Shown one piece after another: positions 46,654-56,375 of a DNA stretch of 64,000 nt. Numbering within the stretch: position 1 is the stretch's first letter; each line of letters opens with the position of its first letter. The position numbers were made by a program, and so were the translations under genes. The notes under the pieces are model-generated. The model was not told where the DNA came from. It saw only the letters and a list, made by a program, of their open reading frames with translations, and made no database searches. The stretch comes from Cordylochernes scorpioides (Eukaryota; Arthropoda; Arachnida; Pseudoscorpiones; Chernetidae): assembly GCA_030710605.1 (NCBI GenBank), contig CP092863.1, positions 113,088,010 through 113,152,009 of the forward strand. The letters are read 5' to 3'.

Positions 46654-49600
46654 ATGGAGGAAATGGATGCACTTAAAAAGCGCAGGAAAGCCATAAGAGG
46701 TACTTTCACTAGAATTATCAATGAAATAAATGGGGAATTTGAAAAGTCTCAAATTGATAGGAATGATATTTATTCTAAATTTAATAGACTAGAGTCTTAT
46801 TACACGAAACTTGTAGATCTAAACGAAAAATATCAGGCTTTATTGGTAGTGAAAGAAGGGATTACAGAGGAAAGTATTGATAAGGAATGGCAAGAATGCG
46901 ATAAATATGAAGAGGAAAAGTTTGATATTCAACAGAAAGTCAGTGTACTACGGAATCCCGATAAAGAAGAAACAATCCCGATTGCTAGCGAGGACACTGT
47001 AATAAATGTGAAATTACCAGAGTTAGCCCTAAAAAGCTATGACGGCTCTCTGGAAGGTTGGTTGCCCTGGTGGGCGCAGTTTTCGAAAATTCACGAAAAT
47101 AAGAATTTATCCGATAGCGACCGGTTTTTATATTTGCGTCAAGCAATTGTACCAAATTCAGAAGCCTATCGTGTTGTAGCAAGCTATCCCGTTACAGGCG
47201 CCAACTATGTTTTGGCAGTACAAGCCCTACAGGAGCGATTCGGTGACCCGAATATACTGACAGAACTGTATGTCAGACGTCTATTGAATTCGGTTATATC
47301 TAATGTAAAGAAGGAAAATAGAAATTTAAGCAGTCTGTACGACGAACTGAGCAGTCACCTCCGGTCGTTAGAGACACTGGGCATTGATCCCCAGTTGTCG
47401 GGTATTTTTTTATACCCTCTTGTCGAGTCTTCATTACCTTCGGATATTTTGAAAATATGGCACAGGCATCCTTCTTCGGGTTATGGTATGGAGTTAGCAA
47501 AACGGGAAGAGTCAGATAAAGGGGTTGGAGGAGCTCAAGAAAGGCTCAGGTTATTATTGGACTTTCTAAAAGCCGAAGTAAGGAGTGCTCAACGGCTGAA
47601 ATTTGTGGAAAAAGGCTTTAAGCAGGAGGAACCCTATAAAAGGTCTTACAATGATGGGACCAGAACAAGGAGCAATTTCAGACCCGCCACTGTGTCTAGT
47701 CTGTTCGGAGGGCGAACTAATATAAAATGCTTCTTTTGTGAAAGAACAAATCATGCGAGTCATCAATGCCGCTCCATAATGAAAATGTCTCCGGGAGAGA
47801 GAAATGATAAAATACGTAGTGCCCATCTATGTTTCAAATGCTTAAGAAAGGGACACATACAGAGTCAGTGCCGAGAACAATTGGAGTGCAAAAACTGTGG
47901 GAGAAACCACTTGGAAGTTTTATGTGAAGGAAATTCTTCTAACCGGTTAACGAAACCGGGAAGAGAAAATCCAAAGGAAAATGCAACTGAACCCGTTGCA
48001 TCGCTTTCTAGTCAAGCCTGCACAGGTCAGGTCTTGCTGATGACCACGGTAGCACTGTTAAGAGGCCCAAATGCCTCTAGAAGGGTTAGAATTCTCCTCG
48101 ACAGTGGAAGTCAGTTTTCGTATATCAAACAGTCGTTAGTCTGGAGTATAGGAATAGAAAGAAAGGGCGAAATAACCATAGCTAAAAGTCTTTTTGGAGG
48201 TAATAAGATTGGTGAAGAAAAGCACGGTAAATTTATGTTAGAATTAGAGAATTTAGGTAATAAAAGAGATGTGATCCATATTGAGGCGCTGGATCAACGT
48301 AAAATTTGCGACGCCATACCACCTTTGCCAAAAGGAGACTGGTTAGAAAAATTGAAGATTAAGGGCATAATATTGTCTCAGGACAATTTTAAAGGACAAG
48401 AGATTGACATATTGATTGGCGCTAACTATCTAGGTATGATTTTGACAGGAAAAATAGTTCAAGTTGAAGCAGATTTAACTGCGGTGGAAACGAAATTAGG
48501 TTGGACACTAATGGGCAATTCGCCAATTATTGATAGCAATGACAATGTGCAGCAGACTTTGAATCTGCTAACAACGCGATGCGATTTAAAGGATTTGTGG
48601 GATCTAGAAGTACTAGGCATTAGGGATCCTGTTGAAACTTGCTCCAAAGAGACCAGATATCAGGAAATAAAAGAAAAGTTTATAACAAAAATTCAAAGAC
48701 AAAGTGATCAGAGATATTCTGTAGGTCTACCTTGGAAGGTAGAAAATGAGTCAATCCCCAGCAATCTTGACATAGCGATAAAAAGGTTAGATATAAGCAC
48801 TAAGAAAATGACCTCACAGAATAAGTTGACCGAATATAGTCAGATCTTTAGAGACTGGCTGACTGAAGGACTCATTGAAAGAGTCGAGGAAAATCCTCTC
48901 GAGAGAAGAGGCTATTATTTACCTCACCGCCCTGTGTACAAGATGGAATCTAAAACGACGCCCATACGTCCGGTTTTCGATGCTTCTTGTCTAGGCCATA
49001 ATGGACTATCTTTGAATCAATGTTTAGAAAAGGGACCGAATTTATTGGAAAGAATCCCTGAAATGATGATAAGATTTCGGGAAAATAAATTTGGAGTCAC
49101 GGCAGATATAAGAAAAGCATTCCAGATGGTGGCGATTGAAGAATCTGAACGGAACTATCTTAGATTCCTTTGGTGGGAAAAGGAGAGCGAAAGAGAACTA
49201 ATAGCTTACAGGCATAAGAGACTTGTATTTGGCTTAAACTGTAGTCCTTTTGTGCTGAACGCCGTAATAGAATACCATCTTCAATCAATAAGAGGCCCAC
49301 TTGTTCAATGGGCAAAGATTTTAGCTCAATCCTTCTACATGGACAATTGTATTACCTCGCTGGAAACCAAGCAGGAAGTGCAGGAATTTCAAAAGGCCGC
49401 AATTGAAATTATGGACAGGGCTAAAATGGACTTACGAGAGTGGGAATATTCTCTGGAGGAAAACCCTGAAAAGGGGACTTGTACAAAAATATTGGGTGTT
49501 GTTTGGAATAAAATGGAAGATTCATTAAAATGCGAACTCCCTGACAATTTGAGTCTTCAACCCAAATTAACGAAAAGGTTGGTACTGTCCATGGTTCAGC

Positions 49601-50259
49601 GGATATTTGATCCACTTGGATTTTGCGCTCCAGTATTCTTGACACCAAAGTTGTTACTGCAGCGATCATGGGGACTGAAACTAGGTTGGGATACACCTCT
49701 ACCCGAAAGTATGGCCCAGGAATTTCGAACCTGGTTGGATCAAATAAAATTAATAGAGTTAATAAAGATACCGAGATATATGTGGAATGATCTCATTTTC
49801 CCTACAGAAGTTCATATCTTTTGTGACGCTAGTCAAATAGGCTATGGAGCTGTTGCCTATTTACGGAGCGAAACGGGACGAGAAAATACTCTAACTTTGA
49901 TTTGGAGCAAAGTCAGATTAGCTCCTATGATGAGTATTACGATCCCTCGCTTGGAATTAATGGCCATGGTACTAGGAGCTAGACTAGCCAATGCAATCCA
50001 AGCTGCCTTGAAGAGAAAATGTGAAACAACTCTTTGGTCTGACTCTACTACCGCGCTAAGTTGGATAAAGAAAGAAATTGAGTGGAGAGTTTTCGTGAGA
50101 AACCGAGTCAGAGAAATACAGGCCACTACCAATTTGAACGATTGGAGGTTCGTTCCTAGTCAGTTGAACCCGGCCGATCTTCTGTCTCGAGGTTGCCCTC
50201 CAAGCCAGTTTGTGCAAAGCAGATGGTGGGAGGGCCCCCGAATGGTTGAAAAAACCTAA
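46654..50259 (+). CDS. BEL/Pao gag-pol (gag, protease, RT, RNase H)
   Basis: 1201 residues from an ATG 36 bp after the LTR. Gag is followed by CCHC-type knuckles (CFFCERTNHASHQC near 362, CFKCLRKGHIQSQC near 393, CKNCGRNHLEVLC near 413). Protease is at about 480 (LLDSGSQFSYI). RT has FDASCLGHNGLSLNQCL, TADIRKAFQMV, LVFGLNCSPFVLNAVI, and YMDN near 895 where most RTs have YxDD. RNase H follows (FCDASQIGYGAVAY near 1054, then LWSDSTTALSWI and NPADLLSRGC). The frame ends after SRWWEGP because of an extra base in a C-run at about 50236-50240. Confidence 0.93.
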   Translation: MEEMDALKKRRKAIRGTFTRIINEINGEFEKSQIDRNDIYSKFNRLESYYTKLVDLNEKYQALLVVKEGITEESIDKEWQECDKYEEEKFDIQQKVSVLRNPDKEETIPIASEDTVINVKLPELALKSYDGSLEGWLPWWAQFSKIHENKNLSDSDRFLYLRQAIVPNSEAYRVVASYPVTGANYVLAVQALQERFGDPNILTELYVRRLLNSVISNVKKENRNLSSLYDELSSHLRSLETLGIDPQLSGIFLYPLVESSLPSDILKIWHRHPSSGYGMELAKREESDKGVGGAQERLRLLLDFLKAEVRSAQRLKFVEKGFKQEEPYKRSYNDGTRTRSNFRPATVSSLFGGRTNIKCFFCERTNHASHQCRSIMKMSPGERNDKIRSAHLCFKCLRKGHIQSQCREQLECKNCGRNHLEVLCEGNSSNRLTKPGRENPKENATEPVASLSSQACTGQVLLMTTVALLRGPNASRRVRILLDSGSQFSYIKQSLVWSIGIERKGEITIAKSLFGGNKIGEEKHGKFMLELENLGNKRDVIHIEALDQRKICDAIPPLPKGDWLEKLKIKGIILSQDNFKGQEIDILIGANYLGMILTGKIVQVEADLTAVETKLGWTLMGNSPIIDSNDNVQQTLNLLTTRCDLKDLWDLEVLGIRDPVETCSKETRYQEIKEKFITKIQRQSDQRYSVGLPWKVENESIPSNLDIAIKRLDISTKKMTSQNKLTEYSQIFRDWLTEGLIERVEENPLERRGYYLPHRPVYKMESKTTPIRPVFDASCLGHNGLSLNQCLEKGPNLLERIPEMMIRFRENKFGVTADIRKAFQMVAIEESERNYLRFLWWEKESERELIAYRHKRLVFGLNCSPFVLNAVIEYHLQSIRGPLVQWAKILAQSFYMDNCITSLETKQEVQEFQKAAIEIMDRAKMDLREWEYSLEENPEKGTCTKILGVVWNKMEDSLKCELPDNLSLQPKLTKRLVLSMVQRIFDPLGFCAPVFLTPKLLLQRSWGLKLGWDTPLPESMAQEFRTWLDQIKLIELIKIPRYMWNDLIFPTEVHIFCDASQIGYGAVAYLRSETGRENTLTLIWSKVRLAPMMSITIPRLELMAMVLGARLANAIQAALKRKCETTLWSDSTTALSWIKKEIEWRVFVRNRVREIQATTNLNDWRFVPSQLNPADLLSRGCPPSQFVQSRWWEGPRMVEKT

Positions 50260-50743
50260 AGAATTCTGGCCTAATTCAGAGTTCTCGATAAATCCAAAAG
50301 AAATAAATGTTGAAGAAAACATTATGAAAACCAGAGAATTAAAGCAGAGATTCTTAAAGGAATATTTAGGCGCGCTTATTCAGAAATCCGAAAATATTGA
50401 TAGAAGACAGTTGAAAGTAGGAGACGTTGTACTGATCGGGCAAGAAAATCTTAAAAGAATGTTTTGGCCTAAAGGGCGAATAGTAAATCTCATTCCAGGA
50501 AAAGATGGAATAGTGAGAGTGGCCCATGTTAAAACATCCACAGAAACCTTGATCAGGGCTCTACAACGCTTACACCCTCTTGAAATATCCTCGAATGTTA
50601 AGACGATTCAAATGGACAATTCAAATACCGAACCCCAATCTGAAGCATTTTTAGGAAATAGGCCCAATATTGAATCCAGGGACTCTAGAAATAGATATGG
50701 TAGGGTAATCAGAAAGCCTGCAAGGTATGACTCGAAGGACTAG
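50210..50743 (+). pseudogene. BEL/Pao pol 3' remnant (C-terminal domain, integrase lost)
   Basis: Frame of 177 residues. Its start overlaps the end of gag-pol in another frame. PEWLKKPKEFWP is the normal post-RNase H sequence, but within 30 residues it moves to LKQRFLKEYLGALIQ and VGDVVLIGQENLKRMFWPKG, the domain that normally follows the integrase. The zinc-binding and catalytic parts of the integrase (several hundred residues) are gone. Confidence 0.9.
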
Positions 50744-50911
50744 TGAAAGTACCTATAGAGAAGAAAAAAAAAGGTGTAATATGTGTATTCTTTTATGTGT
50801 ATTTTATGTAATGTAATAGGCATATCTACTCTTGTGTGTATTGTGTATATATATGCTCTTTTGTCTTATACTTAATTTTGACTTCTTTCAGAGCAAAATT
50901 ATGTGGGAGAA

Positions 50912-51758
50912 TGTTAAAACTATTTTATAGATCCTTTTCTTTTGTACATAGAAGGAAGGTCTTAGGTGAAGGGAGACCACGAGCAAGACATCTATATCTA
51001 TAGATAGCCCCAGCTTGGACCGACCGAGGGCAAAGGTCGGCGTGGGCGGAGACGACGGAGCGTCATGTTACATTCTTTTTTGGTCAGATGGCAGGATTCC
51101 CTTGTTAGAAGCGGAGGGGAAAGTTGAGTTCCCTTGCCAGGCGGAGCAGACACGCCAAGAAAATCCTACAAGCAGCGTCTTGTAGACGGAACGACGTCGA
51201 AGAAAATCCCACGAGCAGAGTCACGTGGACGGAAAGACGTCGAAGAAAATCCCACGAGCAGAGTTTCGTGGACGGGAAAGGACGCATTGGAGTATCCCTC
51301 AAGCAGCAACTTGAGGACGGAAAAGGACGTCTTAGACAACCAACGAGTCGTGACAATTAGACAACCAACGCGCGACAATTGGACATCGCACAAGACAAGA
51401 AAAGCCTGCGACGGTGCTGCCACTCCAGAGGTACTGTGTAAACAAACGCTCGACACCCCCCCCCCCCCGCCATTTATTTTTGTCTTCCTTCCCTAAGACT
51501 ACTTTAATTTTTTTACTTTCTCTTTTGCTTAACCTTGTTTATTGTTTTTTATACATAACCCCTTAGATATAAGTATAATTTAGCTTAACCATTTTTCTTG
51601 TTTTTACCCATAATAATAGTATAATAGTTTTTATCCCTTTTGTTTTTAATTTTTTAAAATAAATCCTTTTGTTATACTGTGTTTCTGTGCATTTATTTCC
51701 CCCATTGTTTTTCCTTTCAATCGATCACCCTTTTATTTTTTTTAAACGAACACGAACA
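50912..51758 (+). repeat. BEL 3' LTR
   Basis: 847 bp; the only difference I found from the 5' LTR is one added C at about 51455-51467. Repeats the four hairpins at 51166-51316. Confidence 0.97.
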
Positions 51759-51831
51759 GGCACTATTAGATGCTCAAAATGAGATCGAAAACAGAAGTCC
51801 TGATCAATACCTCGTCAAAACCAAAATTTGA
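51759..51831 (+). pseudogene. Coding-like sequence split by the BEL element
   Basis: If the element and one target-site copy are removed, 45753-45771 joins 51764 onward in one frame: ALAELALLDAQNEIENRSPD, then QYLVKTKI and TGA at 51829. An AG lies just before the GAA codon of ELALL (45758-45759). A stretch resembling a 3' UTR with AATAAA near 52020 follows. About 28-30 codons could be chance. The protein is unrecognised. Confidence 0.3.
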
Positions 51832-52179
51832 CTATTTTAACTATATTATAATTTATATACACCCATAAGAAACATATAATAATAGTATATTTTGTCACGT
51901 TTGTGAATTTTTAAAATTAATTATTTCTTTTTTTAAAATGAATTTTGTATATTAATTTAATATGTCATTTTTTGTTATTATCATAACATACAATGTTATT
52001 TTTTGATAAACAAATGCTAATAAATAACGACAACAATGTAATTTGCATCTTCATTATTATAAAACAACATTAAATTAGCAATCTAAAAATATATTTTAAC
52101 ATTACAACATTTTAACATTTAACACAAAAATGTTACAATATATTTATAAATATGAATATAGAGTAATTCATATTTAAAT
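51832..52179. other. AT-rich stretch, nothing recognised
   Basis: Extremely AT-rich sequence between the coding-like fragment and a foldback element. No gene. Confidence 0.5.
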
Positions 52180-52436
52180 ATTTAGATAATAAAAAGGCAT
52201 ATATTGGATTGAATGAAAGATTTATTTCCCAATATTTCGTTTGTCTGAACGCCAACCTTTGTCAAGGTATTACATTTTGTATAAATTCAGCGCTGCATAG
52301 TGTCTGTATGCGGCGTTGAGTTTGTCTATACAAAATGTAATGCCTCGCAAAGGTTGGCGTTCAGCCAACCGAAATATTTTGGCAAATAAATCTTTCATTC
52401 AATCCAATATATGTCTTTTTATTATCTAAATATTTA
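52180..52436. mobile_element. Foldback MITE family F3
   Basis: Left arm AGATAATAAAAAGGCATATA, TTGGATTGAATGAAAGATTT, CGCCAACCTTTG; right arm CAAAGGTTGGCG, AAATCTTTCATTCAATCCAA, TATATGTCTTTTTATTATCT. Arms about 100 nt. Confidence 0.88.
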
Positions 52437-53760
52437 TTGTAACGTAGAAACCTAGTGGCTGGATATTTAAAGATGTAAGAGTTTTATTAATGGCGTCAGA
52501 ATGTATAGGCGATACTTGTTAATTGAATAGCTAGAGAACATTGATCGACCAAACTATTGAATGTTTTCGCAAACTAGCGGCCTCGGGTATGTGTCAAAGC
52601 CAGCTTTGGAAAACTGAGTAGTGCTCACCTGGAGACTATGGTTTCGGGCTTATGGGTTTCGTCAGTCCAGCGCTGGCTTTATTTTATTATATCCACAAAA
52701 TATTAACTAAGTTGGCGTTTTTATTACACGAGATCTGAGAGACCGCGTCTTTATACAGGGATGACCGTAAACGAAAGTACAGATATTTTGAATACTGAGA
52801 ACAATAACAGTCATGCACGTCCTTCATATAGATTAACAGAAAGTGTAAGAATGGGAATTCTGCTGATATATCATGTTTCATTTCTTGTTGTTGAAGGGAA
52901 GTACTATGAAGCGGACCGTCGTTGAAATTTCATACGTCGTAGAGGCATTCGTTCATCAGTACTGGAAATTCCATCAGAAGAGCACCCACACAGCGTTTCG
53001 AACAACGTTTAAAATAACGGGCAGCATCTGAAAGGTCATACTGCATTCTGTTCTCAAATTTCGCGAGAAAGCAAATTAGAATAATAAAAGGTCCTCTAGG
53101 AGACCATGATTGTAACGTGGGGCAAATTGAACGTGTGCCCAAAGTCCAGGCCTAAGGAAGTCTATGCCGTCTAAGGATATCAACTTGGCAATAGTGTCGT
53201 AAAGTGCATATTCCACGTATATAACAGTGTGCGGCGAATCTATAAAAATAACTTACAATATTGTATCCATATAAGGTACAGGTACCTGAATTGTACGACT
53301 AGGATAAAGGCCAACAAACCACATTCTGTGATTTGCTAATCAACATAAGTGATGAGAGAACACCTTATCACGTCCGTAGAAGATCATTTCCACCTCAGTG
53401 GTTACGTTAGTAAACAAACTATCGTTAGATAAATATACGCCACTGTTGAATGAAACGCCATTACACAGTGTGTAGCGAGTCAAGCCTGTGTCCCTATTAT
53501 ATTAGGGGTATATGAAATGAACCTCATCTATTGGCAATCTCCGCAAACTAGCGGACTCAGGTCGATGACAAAGCCACAACACCAGCTTTGACAAACTGAG
53601 AAGTGTCCACCTGGTGACCATTGTTTCGGGCTAATGGCCCTCGTCAGTCTAGGGCAAACTTTATTTCATGATATCCACAAGGGATCAAATGGAATCTTCA
53701 CAATCTGCCAAAGAGGTGTTTAATTGGCAAATCAGCAGGTCATTTTGGTGTCAATAATGA
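52437..53760. repeat. Repeat debris with F2 foldback fragments
   Basis: Pieces of F2 at 52560-52690 (CGCAAACTAGCGGCCTCGGG) and 53530-53720 (CGATGACAAAGCCACAACAC, TCGGGCTAATGGCCCTCGTC). The middle, 52700-53500, has no recognised gene. Confidence 0.55.
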
Positions 53761-54265
53761 AAGTTTGGCTATATTATTCCATAACTTTGTAATGAATTCA
53801 TGTTGCGCTGTCTTAAGTCAGCTTACTGCCAGTACATCCCGTGCTGATACCAGTTCGGGTTTTTCAAAGCTCCTTCACCTCAGCTTCCAACTCCTTCTGG
53901 TCATTGAAATGTCGCCCGAGAAGGAAGTGAGACATTGACCAGAACACGTGATAATTCGACGGTGCAAGGTCCAGACTCTATGCTGCGTGTGGCAGTAGTC
54001 ACACTGGTTTAAGATACTGGAGTTTTATGTGCGGGGTTAGAGTACTATGCGGTTTGGTGTTATCCTCTTGTAGAAAAATGTGTTTATGTTCACCAAAGCC
54101 GGGTAGTTCTGCTTCAAAACAGTAAACAACCGCTCCAGATATATAGAATACAGATTGGCGTTGATGATTGGACCGTTTGGAATGAACCTTCAGTGGGTTA
54201 TCTCTTCAAAATTTTCCAGACGTACAGCATCGACTTATGTTTCTGTTCCAAAATAAATTTATTGG
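53760..54265 (-). pseudogene. Mariner transposase, C-terminal half, decayed
   Basis: Minus strand: PGFGEHKHIFLQEDNTKPHS (second catalytic Asp in EDN) near 54110-54050, then LDLAPSNYHVFWSMSHFLLG (third Asp) and HFNDQKELEAEVKEL, the end of a mariner transposase. In-frame stops are present. The N-terminal half lies about 850 bp away at 55107. Confidence 0.85.
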
Positions 54266-54356
54266 GTATCGCTCAAAAACCTAGCTTATGTTATTGACTA
54301 AATTAAACTCTTCGAATATAAATAGTAAAATATAACGACGATTGAAGAGTAATGTA

Positions 54357-54780
54357 TTATAAGAACTTTATTCGCAAGCTTTCAGACGTCCTTCTACAGG
54401 CTTTACTATGACAAAAAGAAAGAAATATGAGATGAGTATAAATAGAACAAGATATTTTGTATATGACAAAAATATAGTATTTATAAATATAAATGAAATT
54501 GAAAACGTAAATTTTGTATATAAGGTATATATTGCATATTGTTATTATAACAATGAAAATATATCTAAACTTTGTATATAAATTTGACGTGAAGTTGTAC
54601 TTCAGGATCTCCGTATTGAAGAGCATGTTGGCCCGAAAGTTTGAGAAATAAAAGAAACCAAACCCTTGATTCCTTATTGATTGAATCAAAGTGTGAAAGC
54701 AGGGAAGAATCTTTATAATGAAAAATATGAAAAGGTTCTTCTCAAGAAAATTGTACACTGCGGGATTCGATCCCGGTTCA
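54357..54780. other. AT-rich insert inside the mariner
   Basis: Low-complexity AT-rich stretch with no recognisable family. It ends in a B-box-like GGGATTCGATCCCGG at about 54760-54774, possibly a SINE or tRNA remnant. Confidence 0.4.
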
Positions 54781-54789
54781 TTTTTTTTT

Positions 54790-54965
54790 ACTTATCCTTT
54801 TAGTCTAAATTAGACAAGATCTTGGAGGTCGTGCTCATAAAGAAGCTCAAGAACTCTTCTTGGTTCTCTGTACAGGGATCTTTTGTCCTTTCCAATGCAA
54901 TTTAGTAAATATTGGGGAGTGGCCTCTTCGGTTTTGCACCTAGTGCAAATGGAAAAGCTTATCCC
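54790..54965 (-). repeat. LINE-like repeat, uninterrupted copy
   Basis: Minus-strand counterpart of 6150-6177 plus 6773-6870: CCGAAGAGGCCACTCCCCAA, then ACAGAGAACCAAGAAGAGTT and GACCTCCAAGATCTTGTC. It proves that 6191-6759 is an insertion. Confidence 0.8.
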
Positions 54966-55106
54966 GGTTCATGGCTGTGGGAAACCGACTGACTATTTTT
55001 TTTTTCGACTTATGTTCGAATAATCCATGTTTGAAAACAGGTTCAGGAGGTTGACCGAGGCTCAACCATTGCTTTTTGGATGTTAGAATTATGATAATAG
55101 ATCAAT

Positions 55107-55380
55107 TTATAATGGCATGTAGTTTAGCTTGCCGTTCCTTGCACATCTTCCACTTGGCAGCGGTTTGCCTGAGCTAACGTCAATTCCTGAGGTACAAAGC
55201 GACAGCTCCTGTTGACCTTGTCTAGTTGGTGAAGGTGATGAACCACGGTGGATTGTGATGTCCCCAGATCGTCTGATATTCTCTGAGTGCTGGATGTCGG
55301 ATTTGCCTCCACACACAGGACGCCATTATACAAGGTTTGCAACCTACCCTTCCTTGGATCAGTTTCAAAATTCCTGTCAT
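55107..55380 (-). pseudogene. Mariner transposase, N-terminal half
   Basis: Minus strand: VEANPTSSTQRISDDLGTSQ, STVVHHLHQLDKVNRSCRFV, PQELTLAQANRCQ, matching the paired HTH region and the WVPHEL-type linker of mariner transposases. Broken shortly after. Confidence 0.85.
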
Positions 55381-55479
55381 ATAAGCAAAATTTTGTGACC
55401 TACATTTTTTTTATATTGTTCCCCATTTCTTTTTTTTTCTAAAATATTCCCCTAGATGGAAATCTTCATTTTTATAGAT

Positions 55480-55800
55480 CCTCCCGGCAAAATTTCCATC
55501 TATATTTTGGCCATAGATTTGGCCTAGCCACTTTGCCAGCTAAACACCTCTTTGGCAGATTGTTACGATTCCATTAGATCCCTTATGGATCTCATGGAAT
55601 AAAATCCGCCCTGAACTGATGGCCATTAGCCTGAAACCATGGTCTCTAGGTGGACGCTTCTCAGTTTGCCAAGGCTGGTGTTGTGGCTTTGTCACCAACC
55701 CGAGGCTGCAAGTTTACAGCGACGGTCAATATAATATCTTCTAGTTTTGACGTCTATTTTGACGCGAGAGGTGACGTATGTTTATTTTTATAGATAAATA
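55480..55800. mobile_element. Foldback MITE family F2, second copy
   Basis: Homologous to 27548-27900: GGTGTTGTGGCTTTGTCACC, CGACGGTCAATA and GAGGTGACG at the right side; the left side is shorter. The CTCCCGGCAAAATTTCCATC border is shared with 27898-27920. Confidence 0.8.
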
Positions 55801-56375
55801 TTCTCCTAGTTGATGAATATACCCACAATCATCCCGAGGATCTGACTTTGAGAGATTTTTTCTACTGACAATTTTATTCCAGGAAAGTGAGTTACAATAT
55901 ACTAGTGGCTTTCCCTACTAATTGGAACCACGCTTAATCGGAACAATTAGAGAACTTGCAATAAAATAATTCATAAATTTCAAATCTTAGAACCTTGAAC
56001 CCAAAGATGCGCACTGTGTTATTAATGCAAACACTGTAGTTGCTTAAAGTAAATAATATTTGAGGCAATGTTCATAGTAAAAGACACTTCAAGCCTAAGC
56101 TTGCTAAGAGAATTCTAAACAAAGTTTCATTGATTCTGCAGCTGATGAATGGAGCACGCCCAGGAAAATCCCGAAGGGGGCGTGCGACGGCTGTGACATC
56201 ATACTAATGAGATAGGTGACGTAATTCTGTCTTCAATAAAATACGCCACAAATCCTATCGGAAGTACAAGACCATCGTCGCTATCGCGTACTTCGGAGAA
56301 TTTGGCAACACATGCCAGATAACATTCCAGCTCCGTAACCTTGAAATTGTCCGTCGTTGAGGCGGCACATCTGTG
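55801..56375. other. Unclassified flank of the satellite
   Basis: From 56240 a frame reads SYKTIVAIAYFGEFGNTCQI, TFQLRNLEIVRR, then stop; it looks slightly coding-like but is short and unrecognised. Nothing else is seen. Confidence 0.35.

Larger units (their letters stand above)
45772..51758 (+). mobile_element. BEL/Pao LTR retrotransposon, recent, integrase deleted
   Basis: LTRs 45772-46617 (846 bp) and 50912-51758 (847 bp) appear identical apart from one C in a C-run. They start TGTTAAAAC and end CGAACA. The 5-bp target duplication GGCAC is at 45767-45771 and 51759-51763. TTTTGGTGAGCCGGACGTGA after the 5' LTR holds the primer-binding site, and GTGGGAGAA precedes the 3' LTR. The internal part has gag, protease, RT and RNase H, then jumps to the C-terminal domain without the integrase core. 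So this copy cannot integrate by itself, although it inserted very recently. Confidence 0.97.

Noticed and set aside
54357-54758. 133-codon minus-strand frame rich in Phe, Ile, Tyr
   Set aside because: Low-complexity AT-rich DNA inside a decayed mariner.
54755-54780. GGGATTCGATCCCGG as a tRNA gene
   Set aside because: Only a B-box-like piece; no acceptor or anticodon arms around it.
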